From: Vulcanococcus sp. Clear-D1
GTDB taxonomy: Bacteria > Cyanobacteriota > Cyanobacteriia > PCC-6307 > Cyanobiaceae
DNA length: 64,000 bases
Direction: 5' to 3'
Assembly (NCBI RefSeq): GCF_014654725.1
Contig: NZ_JACVZV010000024.1
Span: forward strand, 186,001 to 250,000
Position numbers and translations under genes: made by a program. This document shows positions 1 through 9,916 of this stretch, piece after piece. Under the pieces are notes generated by a model. That model saw only the letters and a program-made list of their open reading frames with translations. It did not search any database and was not told where the DNA came from. The stretch's first letter is position 1. Each line of letters starts with the position of its first letter.

Positions 1-2
1 TC

Positions 3-3000
3 TTCGGCACGGTGATCCCCAGTGATCACATCGTCACCGAAACCCTGCAGCGCGTCACCGAGGGGGAACTGCCGAACGCATCAGAGCTGCGGGAAGCGCT
101 TCAGGTTGACTACAACGGCAGCGCAACGAACACCTGGACAGCTACCGAGCTACGCCAACACCCCCTAGCGCGATGGGTAGAGCTGGAGCTGGGACTGGAG
201 CGAGAAGACGGCCTGGCCGATGGCAAATGGGTGCGCTGTAAGCCTCAGACCCTGCAAGACGCCTGCAAGACCCTGGCTGAACAAACGGGTCTGGAGGAGG
301 AGCCGATCCTTGGCAGCTTGCGTGATTTTCTGTTGGCGGCTTACCAAATTGAGGTTGGCCCCAACCGGCGCTTTTTTGCCTTCCGGCTTCATCAGTTCGT
401 CTCAGCGGGCGGTGATGTGCATGCCACCCTCCAGCCCTCTGGTCAGCGCTACCTCTCTCTCAAGGCGCAGAAGTATCAGCCGAATGCGGGCCGGCAATCG
501 CTCTTGTATCCGGTGATGTTCTGCCGCAGTTGCGGTCAGGACTTTCATCCGGTTTGGGCCCATCTAAATAACCGCATCCCAGTACAGATCGATCCCCGTG
601 AGTTTTCGGATGAATCGAGCTTGCGAGAACGGGATGTGATCAATGGCTATTTCATGCCCGATTCCGAGGGCAACTACAGCATTGATGACCTGGAAGCAGC
701 CAACTTCCCCGATGGTTGGCTGGAGCCGGACCGCAACGATGAGCTGACGCTCAAGCGCACTTATCGAGAGTTTGCGCCGGTCCCCTGCCGCTTCCGCCCC
801 GATGGCGGCGCCAGCAGTGACGGTCTAGCCGGCTGGTTCTTGAAGGGAAGCTTCCGCTTCTGCCCTTCCTGCGGAGTGGAGCACGGGGTGCGGAGCAGTG
901 AGTTCCGCAAGCTCTGCGGACTGAATTCCGAGGGCCGCAGCTCAGCCACCACCACCTTGAGCCTGGCGGTGCTTCGGCAGCTGTTGAGCTTCCCCCCGCA
1001 GGAAATCCCTGATCAGGCGCGCAAGCTGCTGGCCTTCAGCGATAACCGTCAAGACGCCTCACTGCAGGCGGGGCACTTCAACGACTTCGTGCGCGTCCTG
1101 CAGCTGCGCGCCGGCTTGGTGGCGGCGCTCAACGCTCAGGCCGAGAAAGAGCTGAGCCTGGAAACCCTGGCGCAGGAAACCGAGAAAGCCCTGCGGCTGG
1201 AAGCGGAGGACTTCATCGCCATCGCCAACGTCAAACCCAACGTTGAGCAGAGCAACCGCCGAGCCCTCAGGGGGGTGCTGGAGTACCGGCTGATCGTTGA
1301 TCTCCGGCGGGGCTGGCGGCTCACCAACCCGAACCTCGAGCAGCTGCGGCTTCTGGAGGTGGACTATGCCGAACTGGTGAATTGCGCGGAAGACCAGGCC
1401 GACTGGGGGCAGCGCCATCCTCTGTTGGCGCAAGCCAGCAGTGAGGAGCGCTTCCTGATCTGCCATCGCGTTCTCGAAGAGATGCGGGAGCGGCTCGCGA
1501 TCGAGTGCGACGCACTGGTGCAGGAGGAGTTCGACAGGCGTAAAAAGGCGGCCTCCGATCTCGAAGAGGTGTGGAGCATCGGCAGCGATGAGAAGCCCGA
1601 GCTGGCCCGCAGTGTGGTCACCAGCCCTGTGCCGCAGGAGCTGAAGAACCGTGGCGTTGAAGGCCTCTCCCTACGCGGTGAATTCGGTCGTTGGCTGAAG
1701 GCCCGGGAGCGCTGGCGCTCCGTGGAAGACCTCCACCGGAGTTTCAAGTGGAAAGACGAGCTGTATCAAGAGGTGATGGCTCACATCCTGGAGATGCTCA
1801 CCGCCTGGGGATTGGTGAAGCCCGTGGAGGTGCGGCTGGGCCGCAAGGCCAGCGAGGTGATGCAGGGCTGGCGACTCAACAGCACCGCTTTGCGCTGGAC
1901 CCTGGCGGACCCCGACGCCGAGCCTCAGGATCGCTACGCCGCGCGTCTGGCGGAAGCACGCCAGAGCAGTGGCCGCCGCGGACCCGTGAACCCCTACTTC
2001 CGCCGCCTGTATGCCGACCTGGCCGAGCTGATCGCCACAGAAGGCAGGCCCTTCCTGCAGACACTGTTGGCACGCGAGCACACCGCCCAGGTGGATGCGG
2101 GTGAACGCGAACGACGGGAAGACGCCTTCCGCAGCGCAGCGCTGCGGTTGATGTACTGCTCACCCACGATGGAGTTGGGCGTGGACATCTCCTCGCTCAA
2201 CACCGTCTACATGCGCAACGTGCCGCCGACGCCGGCGAACTACGCGCAGCGCAGCGGCCGAGCTGGCCGTAGCGGTCAACCGGCGCTGGTGCTCAGTTAC
2301 TGCGGGGCCACATCACCCCATGACCAATACTTCTTCGCCGATCCGGTGCGGATGGTGGCTGGTGCCGTGAGTGCCCCAACGCTGGAGCTGGCCAACGAAG
2401 AGCTGCTCAAGGCCCATTTCCGCGCGCTTTGGCTGGCCGCGACTCGGCAACGCCTCCCCGGCAAGGTGAAGGAACTGGTGGACATCAGCGCTCAGGGAAG
2501 GCCTGTGCAGCCCGAGCTGATGCAATCGCTCGAGAAGGACGAGGCCTATCGCGCTGCCCAGGCGGATTGCCAGGCCATCGTCGACGACTTGCTTGAAAAG
2601 CAATGGCTGGGAGCCACGCCACCGCCCTGGTTAACCGGGAGCTGGCTCGAATCGCTCACCCGTGGGGCAGCCCTTGATTTCGATGCAGCGCTGGGCCGCT
2701 GGCGCGAACTGTTGGAAGCCGTGGATGGCCAGATCAATCAGTCCCTCAAGGATCTGGGGAATCACGCTCTGAGCGAGCGCGAGCGGCAGGCAGCGGACAC
2801 GCGCCTACGGGCGGCTCGGATGCAACAGCAGTTGCTCTTGGCCGATAAGCCAGGCAGCAGGAACAACAACAACGACTTCAGCACCTACCGCTACCTGGCA
2901 AGCCAGGGCTTTATGCCCGGCTACAACTTCCCGCGGCTCCCGCTGATGGCCTACATCCCAGGCACTCGGGAGCAAGTGGGAGGCGGCACCTACATCACGC

Positions 3001-4577
3001 GCCCGCGGTTTGTGGGCATCAGTGAATTCGGGCCTCACTCGCTGATCTATCACGAGGGCAACACCTACAAGGTGAAAGGGGCCTTGCTCGGCCTGCAAGA
3101 CAACGCCGTTGCAGCAGGCACGGCAACCCTCGCGACACAAGACGCACTGGTGTGCGGTGCTTGCGGCCATGCCCACCTCGGCGATGCGGCTGAATCAGAG
3201 CTGTGTTGCCACTGCGGAACGCCGCTCAAGCTGCACCCCGAGGGCAAGGCGGTGCGCATCCCCAGGCTGTATCAAATCGAGCAGGTCACCACCAAACGCG
3301 CTGATCGCATCACCTCCGACGACGAGGAGCGCCAACGGCTCGGCTATGAGCTGATCACCACCTACGAATTTCCTAAAGAGAATGGGGTGGTGAAGGTGGC
3401 CAAAGCGCAAGTGAGCTGCGCTGGTCAACCGCTGCTGGAGCTCAGCTACGCCCCAGCCACACAAATCAGCCGGGTGAATCTGGGCTGGCGCCGCCGAGAG
3501 AACAAGAACGACATGGGCTTCCCGATCCACCCGACCAACGGTCAGTGGGGTGGGGAGAAGGATCTGCGCGGCGACGCCGCCGATGACGACGGCTCAGAAG
3601 TGGGCTTCGTGAAGATCACGCCTTACGTGCAAGACCGCAAAAATGCTTTGCTCGTGCGGTTCCTGGGCGACTGGCAGCCGCAGCAATTGGTGAGCGTCAA
3701 AAGCGCCATCAAGCGTGGGATCGAAGTGGCCTTCCAACTCGATGGCAGTGAGATCGCCGCTGAACTGATGCCCAACGAGGAATCAGCCACGGCTCTGCTG
3801 CTCTACGAGTCCGCCGAAGGCGGCGCCGGTGCCCTGAGCCGGCTGGTGGAGAACGCTTCGTCGCTGCACGCGGTTGCCAAAACCGCGCTGGAGATCTGCC
3901 ACTGGAGCTGGGATGGAGAGATGCCCGCGCTGGAAGCGCAGCTCGTGAATGCCGATCCCGAATGCGAAGCCGGTTGCTATCGCTGCCTGCTCGGGTATCA
4001 CAACCAGCGGGATCACGATCTGATCGACCGCCAACTGCCGGAGCTCAAGCAGTGGCTGCTCGATCTGGCGCGCTGCGAACTGGTGGGCCAGGGCGGCATG
4101 GATGGCCGCAGCGAGATCCTCGAGCGCCTGAAGGGTCTGGCTGGCAGCGGCCTGGAGAAGCTCTGGCTCGACACCCTGTACAACCACGGCCATCACCTGC
4201 CCGATAACGCGCAGCAGGAGGTTCCTGGTCACTACGTGACACCGGACTTCACCTACAAGCAAGCCTGTGCCGTGGTGTTTATCGATGGCCCTCACCACGA
4301 GAAGCCGCTGCAACAGCGACTGGATCAGCAAAAGCGTCAGGCCCTGGTTGATGCGGGCATCACGGTTGTGGTGTTCACGCAAGACACCCGCAGTTGGCCG
4401 GCCGTATTGATCGAATACGGCTGGCTGTTTGGAGAGGGAAAGAGGTCAACGGCTGGCACCGCTACTCGAACCATCGATCTCTCATCAACCCCAACGGGAT
4501 CCCCAGGCAGCCTTGGGGAAGCCATGGATGAAGTGTTCAAGCAACACAGTGACTTGTTTGGGGAGGGGCAAGGCTGA
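3..4577 (+). CDS. Large DUF1998 superfamily-2 helicase, DISARM/Druantia type (5' end outside window)
   Basis: The frame is open to the left edge, so the gene starts upstream; the DEAD/DEAH half with Walker A is not in view. Counting from the GTG at 12, there are zinc-knuckle motifs near residues 169 (FCRSCGQDF) and 282 (FCPSCG), and a LLAFSDNRQDASLQAGHF signature near 340. Helicase motif V lies near 713 and motif VI (QRSGRAGR) near 745. A DUF1998-type Cys-rich C-terminal region follows (CGACGH near 1048, CEAGCYRCLLGYH near 1317). The last 130 residues (VTPDFTY...VVFIDGPHHE) resemble a restriction-endonuclease-like fold of the Vsr/DUF559 type. In DISARM the helicase (DrmA) and DUF1998 (DrmB) are separate; in Druantia DruE they are joined, as here. 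The stop codon overlaps the next start (TGATG), so the genes are probably translationally coupled. Role inferred: DNA translocation in phage defence. Confidence 0.85.
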   Translation, partial: FGTVIPSDHIVTETLQRVTEGELPNASELREALQVDYNGSATNTWTATELRQHPLARWVELELGLEREDGLADGKWVRCKPQTLQDACKTLAEQTGLEEEPILGSLRDFLLAAYQIEVGPNRRFFAFRLHQFVSAGGDVHATLQPSGQRYLSLKAQKYQPNAGRQSLLYPVMFCRSCGQDFHPVWAHLNNRIPVQIDPREFSDESSLRERDVINGYFMPDSEGNYSIDDLEAANFPDGWLEPDRNDELTLKRTYREFAPVPCRFRPDGGASSDGLAGWFLKGSFRFCPSCGVEHGVRSSEFRKLCGLNSEGRSSATTTLSLAVLRQLLSFPPQEIPDQARKLLAFSDNRQDASLQAGHFNDFVRVLQLRAGLVAALNAQAEKELSLETLAQETEKALRLEAEDFIAIANVKPNVEQSNRRALRGVLEYRLIVDLRRGWRLTNPNLEQLRLLEVDYAELVNCAEDQADWGQRHPLLAQASSEERFLICHRVLEEMRERLAIECDALVQEEFDRRKKAASDLEEVWSIGSDEKPELARSVVTSPVPQELKNRGVEGLSLRGEFGRWLKARERWRSVEDLHRSFKWKDELYQEVMAHILEMLTAWGLVKPVEVRLGRKASEVMQGWRLNSTALRWTLADPDAEPQDRYAARLAEARQSSGRRGPVNPYFRRLYADLAELIATEGRPFLQTLLAREHTAQVDAGERERREDAFRSAALRLMYCSPTMELGVDISSLNTVYMRNVPPTPANYAQRSGRAGRSGQPALVLSYCGATSPHDQYFFADPVRMVAGAVSAPTLELANEELLKAHFRALWLAATRQRLPGKVKELVDISAQGRPVQPELMQSLEKDEAYRAAQADCQAIVDDLLEKQWLGATPPPWLTGSWLESLTRGAALDFDAALGRWRELLEAVDGQINQSLKDLGNHALSERERQAADTRLRAARMQQQLLLADKPGSRNNNNDFSTYRYLASQGFMPGYNFPRLPLMAYIPGTREQVGGGTYITRPRFVGISEFGPHSLIYHEGNTYKVKGALLGLQDNAVAAGTATLATQDALVCGACGHAHLGDAAESELCCHCGTPLKLHPEGKAVRIPRLYQIEQVTTKRADRITSDDEERQRLGYELITTYEFPKENGVVKVAKAQVSCAGQPLLELSYAPATQISRVNLGWRRRENKNDMGFPIHPTNGQWGGEKDLRGDAADDDGSEVGFVKITPYVQDRKNALLVRFLGDWQPQQLVSVKSAIKRGIEVAFQLDGSEIAAELMPNEESATALLLYESAEGGAGALSRLVENASSLHAVAKTALEICHWSWDGEMPALEAQLVNADPECEAGCYRCLLGYHNQRDHDLIDRQLPELKQWLLDLARCELVGQGGMDGRSEILERLKGLAGSGLEKLWLDTLYNHGHHLPDNAQQEVPGHYVTPDFTYKQACAVVFIDGPHHEKPLQQRLDQQKRQALVDAGITVVVFTQDTRSWPAVLIEYGWLFGEGKRSTAGTATRTIDLSSTPTGSPGSLGEAMDEVFKQHSDLFGEGQG

Positions 4578-6541
4578 TGTTTGATAGCACCAAGCGTTCA
4601 CTGCGCGAACTCCTGCAGGAACTCAAGAAAGGAACGATCCAGCTACCGGAGTTTCAACGCGGCTGGGTGTGGAAGAACGAGCAGATTAAGGAGCTGATCG
4701 CCTCGGTGATTCGCCAGTACCCGATTGGTGCTGTGATGCTGCTTGAGGCCGGTGGCGAGGTGCGCTTTCAGACCAGACCCGTCGAGGGCCTGCGATTTGA
4801 GGAACGCACTCCCGATCCAGAACTCTTAATCCTGGATGGCCAACAGCGACTCACCTCCATGTTCCAGGCCACCTTGATGGGGTCTGCAGCCAAGACGGAG
4901 AACGAACGCAAGCAGAAAGTCCAGCGCTGGTACTACCTCGACATGAAGAAGCTGCTGGCCAATCCAGACTTACTCGAGGAAGCCGTTGTTGATGTCCCTG
5001 CCGACCGGATACGCCCTGAGATTGCAGGGCGGCCTGGCATCGATCTATCGAGTGATGAACATGAGTATGAACGAGGCTTGTTCCCACTGAGCAAGATCTA
5101 TCAAGCCGGTGAGTGGCAGCTAGGTTATATCAACCACTGGAACGGAAAGCCTCAGTTCAACGAAGCATTGGCGCTTTATAACAACTTCCAAAAGGACGTC
5201 GTCAACCCTTTCGCCGAGTACCAACTACCAGTGATCACCCTGGCCAAAAGTAGCCGTCGCGAGGCGGTCTGCCAGGTGTTTGAAAAGGTCAATACCGGGG
5301 GAGTGAAGCTCAACGCGTTTGAATTGGTCACAGCAAGTTATGCCGCTGATGGCTTTGACCTCAGGGCTGACTGGTACGGCCGTAAGGCTCGCGATGGAGA
5401 AGATGCCATCGAAGGGCGCTATCAGCGCTTCTTGGCGGGCCGTGAACATGGCAAACCTGATGGTGTGCAGCGCCTCGGGAAAATTCTCAAAGCCGTTCGC
5501 GAGACCGATTTCCTGCAGTGTGTTGCACTGCTTTCAACCCGCAGCCGCCGCCAACTTGATCAACAGAACTCACAGCTGCCAATCGATAAGTGGACAGGCA
5601 TCAGCTGTAAACGTGCCACCATCCTGGATCTGCCGCTGGGTGAATATCAGCGGTGGGCTGATGTAGCAGAACTGGGATTCTTTCGGGCCGGGCGCTTTCT
5701 GATTCAACAGGGCTACTACCGCAGCGACGACCTTCCTTACGTCACCCAGCTTGTGCCCTTGGCGGCGATCTTGAGCAGCCTCGGTGACGACTACAACGCA
5801 GCAGCGACCACACAGAAAGTGGAGCAGTGGTATTGGTGCGGCGTACTGGGTGAGTTGTACGGCGGGGCCATTGAAACTCGCTTTGGCAAGGACCTGCCCG
5901 AAGTGATCGATTGGGCTGAAGGAAAAGCTGTGCTGCCGAGCACGGTGTACGAAGCCGACTTCCGCCCCAACCGTCTCGACACGATGCGCACCCGCAACAG
6001 CGCGGCCTACAAAGGCCTCTACACACTTCTGTTACGCGAACAAGCCAAAGACTTCCGCACAGGCAGACCAATCGACGACTCGATCTTTTATGAGGACGCC
6101 ATTGATATTCATCACGTCTTCCCCGCCATGTGGTGCGAAACCCAGGGCATCGGGAGTGAGCGGGCGAATTCAATCCTGAACAAGACGCCACTCACGGCTC
6201 GCACCAACAGGGTGATCGGTGGCGCCGCACCTTCGATCTACTTACCCAAGCTGGAGAAGGCCTATCTCAAGCACCAAGGCACCGGGGGCGATGGAAGCGG
6301 GAATGGCATGGCAGCGATGGATGAGCTGCTGCGCTCGCATTCGATTTGCCCTGAACACCTAAGGAGTGATGCCTTTGAGGCGTTCTACGAGCAACGGAGG
6401 CGCGATCTGCTCGAGCTCATCAGCCGTGTGATCGGCAAACCGATTGCCATCGAATCAGCCCCTCCAGCTGGCGAGGAAGCACTGCCTCAGCTGGATGAAG
6501 AGGACGAGACCACCGCTGCCCTGGAGGAGATCAACGCATGA
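4577..6541 (+). CDS. DUF262/HNH-type protein related to GmrSD restriction enzymes
   Basis: The 654-residue protein starts with a DUF262 domain: QLPEFQRGWVW lies near residue 23 and the family motif DGQQRLTS near 86. The C-terminal half carries a DIHHVFP element near residue 510 followed by an N-rich stretch, as in the DUF1524/HNH half of GmrSD-type modification-dependent nucleases. In GmrSD the DUF262 part uses NTP and the HNH part cuts glucosylated DNA. Here both lie in one chain, as in many homologues. It is coupled by 1-nt and 4-nt overlaps to the helicases on both sides, so it is probably a subunit of the same system. The DNA target (modified or not) cannot be read from sequence. Confidence 0.88.
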   Translation: MFDSTKRSLRELLQELKKGTIQLPEFQRGWVWKNEQIKELIASVIRQYPIGAVMLLEAGGEVRFQTRPVEGLRFEERTPDPELLILDGQQRLTSMFQATLMGSAAKTENERKQKVQRWYYLDMKKLLANPDLLEEAVVDVPADRIRPEIAGRPGIDLSSDEHEYERGLFPLSKIYQAGEWQLGYINHWNGKPQFNEALALYNNFQKDVVNPFAEYQLPVITLAKSSRREAVCQVFEKVNTGGVKLNAFELVTASYAADGFDLRADWYGRKARDGEDAIEGRYQRFLAGREHGKPDGVQRLGKILKAVRETDFLQCVALLSTRSRRQLDQQNSQLPIDKWTGISCKRATILDLPLGEYQRWADVAELGFFRAGRFLIQQGYYRSDDLPYVTQLVPLAAILSSLGDDYNAAATTQKVEQWYWCGVLGELYGGAIETRFGKDLPEVIDWAEGKAVLPSTVYEADFRPNRLDTMRTRNSAAYKGLYTLLLREQAKDFRTGRPIDDSIFYEDAIDIHHVFPAMWCETQGIGSERANSILNKTPLTARTNRVIGGAAPSIYLPKLEKAYLKHQGTGGDGSGNGMAAMDELLRSHSICPEHLRSDAFEAFYEQRRRDLLELISRVIGKPIAIESAPPAGEEALPQLDEEDETTAALEEINA

Positions 6542-9507
6542 CGCTCACCCCAACCCAAGCACCGGCCACCGACATCCCCAGCCCCGGTTCGATCGTGAAG
6601 GTGCGCGGGCGCGAGTGGATTGCCCTGCCCCAAAGCAGCACCGAAAAGCAAGAGCAGGTTCTGAAGCTGCGGCCGCTTGGCGGCGGCGACCAAAGCATCG
6701 CCACCTTGTATTGGCCGCTCGAGGGGGCATCGGTCAAACCCGCAAGCTTTGATCCACCGGATCCCAGTCAAAGCGGATCCCAGAGCTCCGCGCTCCTGTT
6801 GCGTGATGCGCTGCTGCTCAAGCTCCGCGCCGGGGCGGGCCCCTTCCGCAGCCTCGGCAACGTGGCTCTGGAGCCAAGGCCCTATCAGCTGGTTCCGTTG
6901 CTGATGGCTCTCAAGCAAGCGGTCACTCGGGTGCTGATCGCCGATGAGGTGGGTCTGGGCAAGACCGTGGAGGCACTGCTGATTGCCCGGGAACTGCTCG
7001 ATCGCGGCGAGATCCGCCAGATCACGGTGATCTGCCCCCCCCACCTCTGCGAGAAGTGGCGGGCCGACATGATCGGCCAGTTCAACCTCGCCGCTGAGGT
7101 GGTTCGCCCCGGAACAGCGCAGAAACTGGAGCGGGGGCTGCCGGCTGGCAAATCGATCTTCGACGTGATCCCGTTCACGGTGGTGAGCCTCGATTGGATC
7201 AAGAGCGATCGCAACCGTGAAAGCTTCCTGCGCAGCTGTGGTGACTTCGTCATCGTCGACGAAGCGCATACCTGCGCAGCTCGCAAAGGTGGCGGGCGTC
7301 AGCAGCGCTATGAGCTGTTGCGGGGCTTATCCGATAAGCCCGACCGCCACGTGGTGCTGCTCACTGCCACCCCCCACAGCGGTGACACAGAAGCCTTCGA
7401 TAATTTGCTTGGGCTTCTGGACCGCAAGTTCGCGGGGCTGAGCGAGATGGCTGAAGGGCCGCGCCGCAGAGAGCTGCGCGATGACCTGGGCAACTATTTC
7501 GTGCAGCGCCGCAGGCAAGACCTCAAGGAAGAGTGGGGCACCAATGGCGCCGACTTCCCCGACCGAGAAACGCGAGAAGCGGAGTACAAACTCTCAGGCG
7601 ATTGGGCTGAGCTTTTCCACGACGTGCTCGGCTACGCCAAAGATTTGGTGCAGCGCAGTGCCGGCGAGAGCAAGCTGCGCCAACGGATGAGCTGGTGGGC
7701 AGCGCTGGCCCTGTTGCGCTGCGTGAGCAGCAGTCCGGCGGCGGCCTCGGCCTCGTTGCGAACGAAGTTGCTCAACCTGCAAACGGGTTCAAGCGGCGAA
7801 ACCGAGCTCAATGAGCAGCAACTCGCCGACGACCTCGAGTCCATGGCCGCGCTTGCAGTTCTGGATGGCGCCGAGGAGGAGTTCAGCGGCGAAGAGGCTG
7901 CGCCGGGCGCTGATCTCGCCAACGCGGAAGACGCAGAACAACTGCAGGATCTGATCGCTCGAGCCGATCTCCTACGCGGCAAAACACACGACCCGAAGCT
8001 CAAGCAACTGATCAAGGAGCTGAACGGCCTCCTCAAGGAAGGCTTCCGCCCAGTGATCTTCTGCCGCTTCCGGCCCACTGCGCACTACCTGGCGGAGCAG
8101 CTGCAAGAGGTACTGCCCAAACGCAGCCATGTGGTGATGGCCGTGACGGGCGATCTTCCGCCGGAAGAGCGGGTGTTGCGCATTCGCGAGCTGCAGGACG
8201 AACTAGCCAACGAGAAGGTGCCCGTGCTGGTGGCCACCGACTGCCTTTCAGAAGGCATCGACCTGCAGCACACCTTCGACGCGGTGGTGCATTACGACCT
8301 CTGCTGGAACCCCACCCGCCACGAACAGCGAGAAGGGCGGGTGGACCGCTTTGGCCAAGCGCGCAACAACGTTCGCGCCTTGATGTTGCACGGCGGGAGC
8401 TCCAACCCGGTCGACGACCGGGTGCGCACGGTGATCCTCGAAAAGGAGCAGACCATCCGTAAGGAGCTAGGGGTGAGCGTGCCCATTCCCGGCAATGCCA
8501 ACACGATCACCCAGGCCGTGTTGAGCAGCATCCTGGGCGGCCCGGCCCAGGTGATTCAGGGCAATCTTGAGCTCGGCCTGGAGGGCAACACGGCGACCCA
8601 GCTGGAGCTCGATGCCACGATTGAGGCCGAGTGGCAGAGCGCCAAGGAGAAAGCCAAAACCACGCGCACGATCTTTGCCCAGCGCAGCCTCAAACCCGAA
8701 GAAGCGCTGGCGGAATGGGATCGCATGCAGGAATCGCTGGGGAGCGAGCAAGCGGTGGAACGGCTGGTGGTGAATGCCTGCCGGCGCCTGAACCTGCCGA
8801 TTGGCCCGCTCAAGAGCTCCAATGATTGTTGGGAGCTAGATCTCACCGCGCTGGCAGACGATCGGATGGCATTGCGTGAGCGGCTCCGCAACCACGATCT
8901 GGAAGGCCGCTTGCGGCTGAGCTTCCGATCACCAGCCCGCGATGGCAGCAAGCTGCTGAGCCGCTCGCATCCATTGGTGGTCGAGCTGGCGGATTTTGTG
9001 GCGGAGCGTGCCCTAAGTGGACTGGAGCCAGACCTAGCCGCTCGCGCTTCCGTGATTCGCACCAAAGCGGTGACCAGCCGCACCCAGCTGTTGGTGTTGC
9101 GACTACGCCATCAGCTCCATCAAGACCGGTGGACTGGCAATGGCTATGAGGCGTTGCCCGATCTCCTGGTGGAGGAATGCCTCACCGTGCGGGTGCAAGG
9201 CGATGGTGTTGAACAGCTGGAGGGCGCTGCAGCGCTTGAGCTGTTGGAGGCGCCACCCAGCGGGAACGTTGAAGCGGGTGAACGAACCCGTTGGCTCACG
9301 GAAGCTGTTGGGGGGCTGGATGCACTGCAGCCGGCGTTGCAAGCACTGGCGGAACGACGCGCCCAACTCGCCGAAGACGATCACCGCCGTGTACGCGAGG
9401 CCTCGCTACGGCGCGGGGAATCGCTGCGCATGCGCTTCAACTGCGAACCCGCCCCAGCCGTGGATGTAATCGGCCTGTTTGTGCTTTTACCCGCTCCACT
9501 GCTCTAG
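6538..9507 (+). CDS. SNF2-family helicase, DrmD-like
   Basis: The 989-residue protein has a full SNF2 motor. Walker A (ADEVGLGKT) is near residue 134, the DEAH box (VDEAH) near 239, motif III (LTATPHSG) near 276, a C-terminal lobe with SEGIDLQ near 570, and motif VI (EGRVDRFGQ) near 600. About 300 residues without a recognised motif follow. Size and motif order fit the SNF2-like helicase DrmD of class 1 DISARM. Its ATG overlaps the upstream stop (ATGA). In DISARM, DrmD acts with the adenine methylase DrmMI, and here an adenine methylase gene follows after one small ORF. HepA/RapA-type helicases are the alternative, but the context favours defence. Confidence 0.88.
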   Translation: MTLTPTQAPATDIPSPGSIVKVRGREWIALPQSSTEKQEQVLKLRPLGGGDQSIATLYWPLEGASVKPASFDPPDPSQSGSQSSALLLRDALLLKLRAGAGPFRSLGNVALEPRPYQLVPLLMALKQAVTRVLIADEVGLGKTVEALLIARELLDRGEIRQITVICPPHLCEKWRADMIGQFNLAAEVVRPGTAQKLERGLPAGKSIFDVIPFTVVSLDWIKSDRNRESFLRSCGDFVIVDEAHTCAARKGGGRQQRYELLRGLSDKPDRHVVLLTATPHSGDTEAFDNLLGLLDRKFAGLSEMAEGPRRRELRDDLGNYFVQRRRQDLKEEWGTNGADFPDRETREAEYKLSGDWAELFHDVLGYAKDLVQRSAGESKLRQRMSWWAALALLRCVSSSPAAASASLRTKLLNLQTGSSGETELNEQQLADDLESMAALAVLDGAEEEFSGEEAAPGADLANAEDAEQLQDLIARADLLRGKTHDPKLKQLIKELNGLLKEGFRPVIFCRFRPTAHYLAEQLQEVLPKRSHVVMAVTGDLPPEERVLRIRELQDELANEKVPVLVATDCLSEGIDLQHTFDAVVHYDLCWNPTRHEQREGRVDRFGQARNNVRALMLHGGSSNPVDDRVRTVILEKEQTIRKELGVSVPIPGNANTITQAVLSSILGGPAQVIQGNLELGLEGNTATQLELDATIEAEWQSAKEKAKTTRTIFAQRSLKPEEALAEWDRMQESLGSEQAVERLVVNACRRLNLPIGPLKSSNDCWELDLTALADDRMALRERLRNHDLEGRLRLSFRSPARDGSKLLSRSHPLVVELADFVAERALSGLEPDLAARASVIRTKAVTSRTQLLVLRLRHQLHQDRWTGNGYEALPDLLVEECLTVRVQGDGVEQLEGAAALELLEAPPSGNVEAGERTRWLTEAVGGLDALQPALQALAERRAQLAEDDHRRVREASLRRGESLRMRFNCEPAPAVDVIGLFVLLPAPLL

Positions 9508-9510
9508 CCA

Positions 9511-9879
9511 ATGACACAACAACTTGTCGTCCGCCAAATCCTGCAGAGCGTAATTGCTGCAGGATTCACAGCGCTTCTTGGATCTCCATCGGCCAATGCA
9601 GGCTTTTACCGATATCCATTACAGGGCTATCACAAGGCATGCGCAGATGGAAGCACGGTCGATATCGCCATTTTCCCTGGCGTTGGTTATATGCACCTCT
9701 CTGGGAGTGGCAATATGATGAACGCTTATCCCCTTAATACACTTGGCTGGACGCCGTCGTTAGGCGGCAGTTCATTGTGCTGGACACGATCCATGTCAGC
9801 GGAGTCTCGGGAGTCAATGAGCCAGAGTTTTTATGCCTACTGCGTTCAACAACGCAGGAGTTACTGCATCTACGACTAG
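9511..9879 (+). CDS. Small exported protein of unknown function inside the defence operon
   Basis: This 122-residue ORF starts 4 nt after the SNF2 stop. The N-terminus has a hydrophobic stretch (SVIAAGFTALLG) ending in SANA-G, a plausible signal peptide with cleavage after ANA near residue 30. The mature part has four cysteines (ACADG, SLCW, AYC, YCIYD), which would suit disulfides in the periplasm. No family is recognised. A secreted product between a helicase and a methylase gene is odd. It may be an unrelated insertion or an accessory protein. Its base composition is more AT-rich than its neighbours, which hints at separate origin. Confidence 0.6.
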   Translation: MTQQLVVRQILQSVIAAGFTALLGSPSANAGFYRYPLQGYHKACADGSTVDIAIFPGVGYMHLSGSGNMMNAYPLNTLGWTPSLGGSSLCWTRSMSAESRESMSQSFYAYCVQQRRSYCIYD

Positions 9880-9916
9880 CCGTTTTCAGTAAAGCGACCC
9901 GTCCTCATACTCAGTC

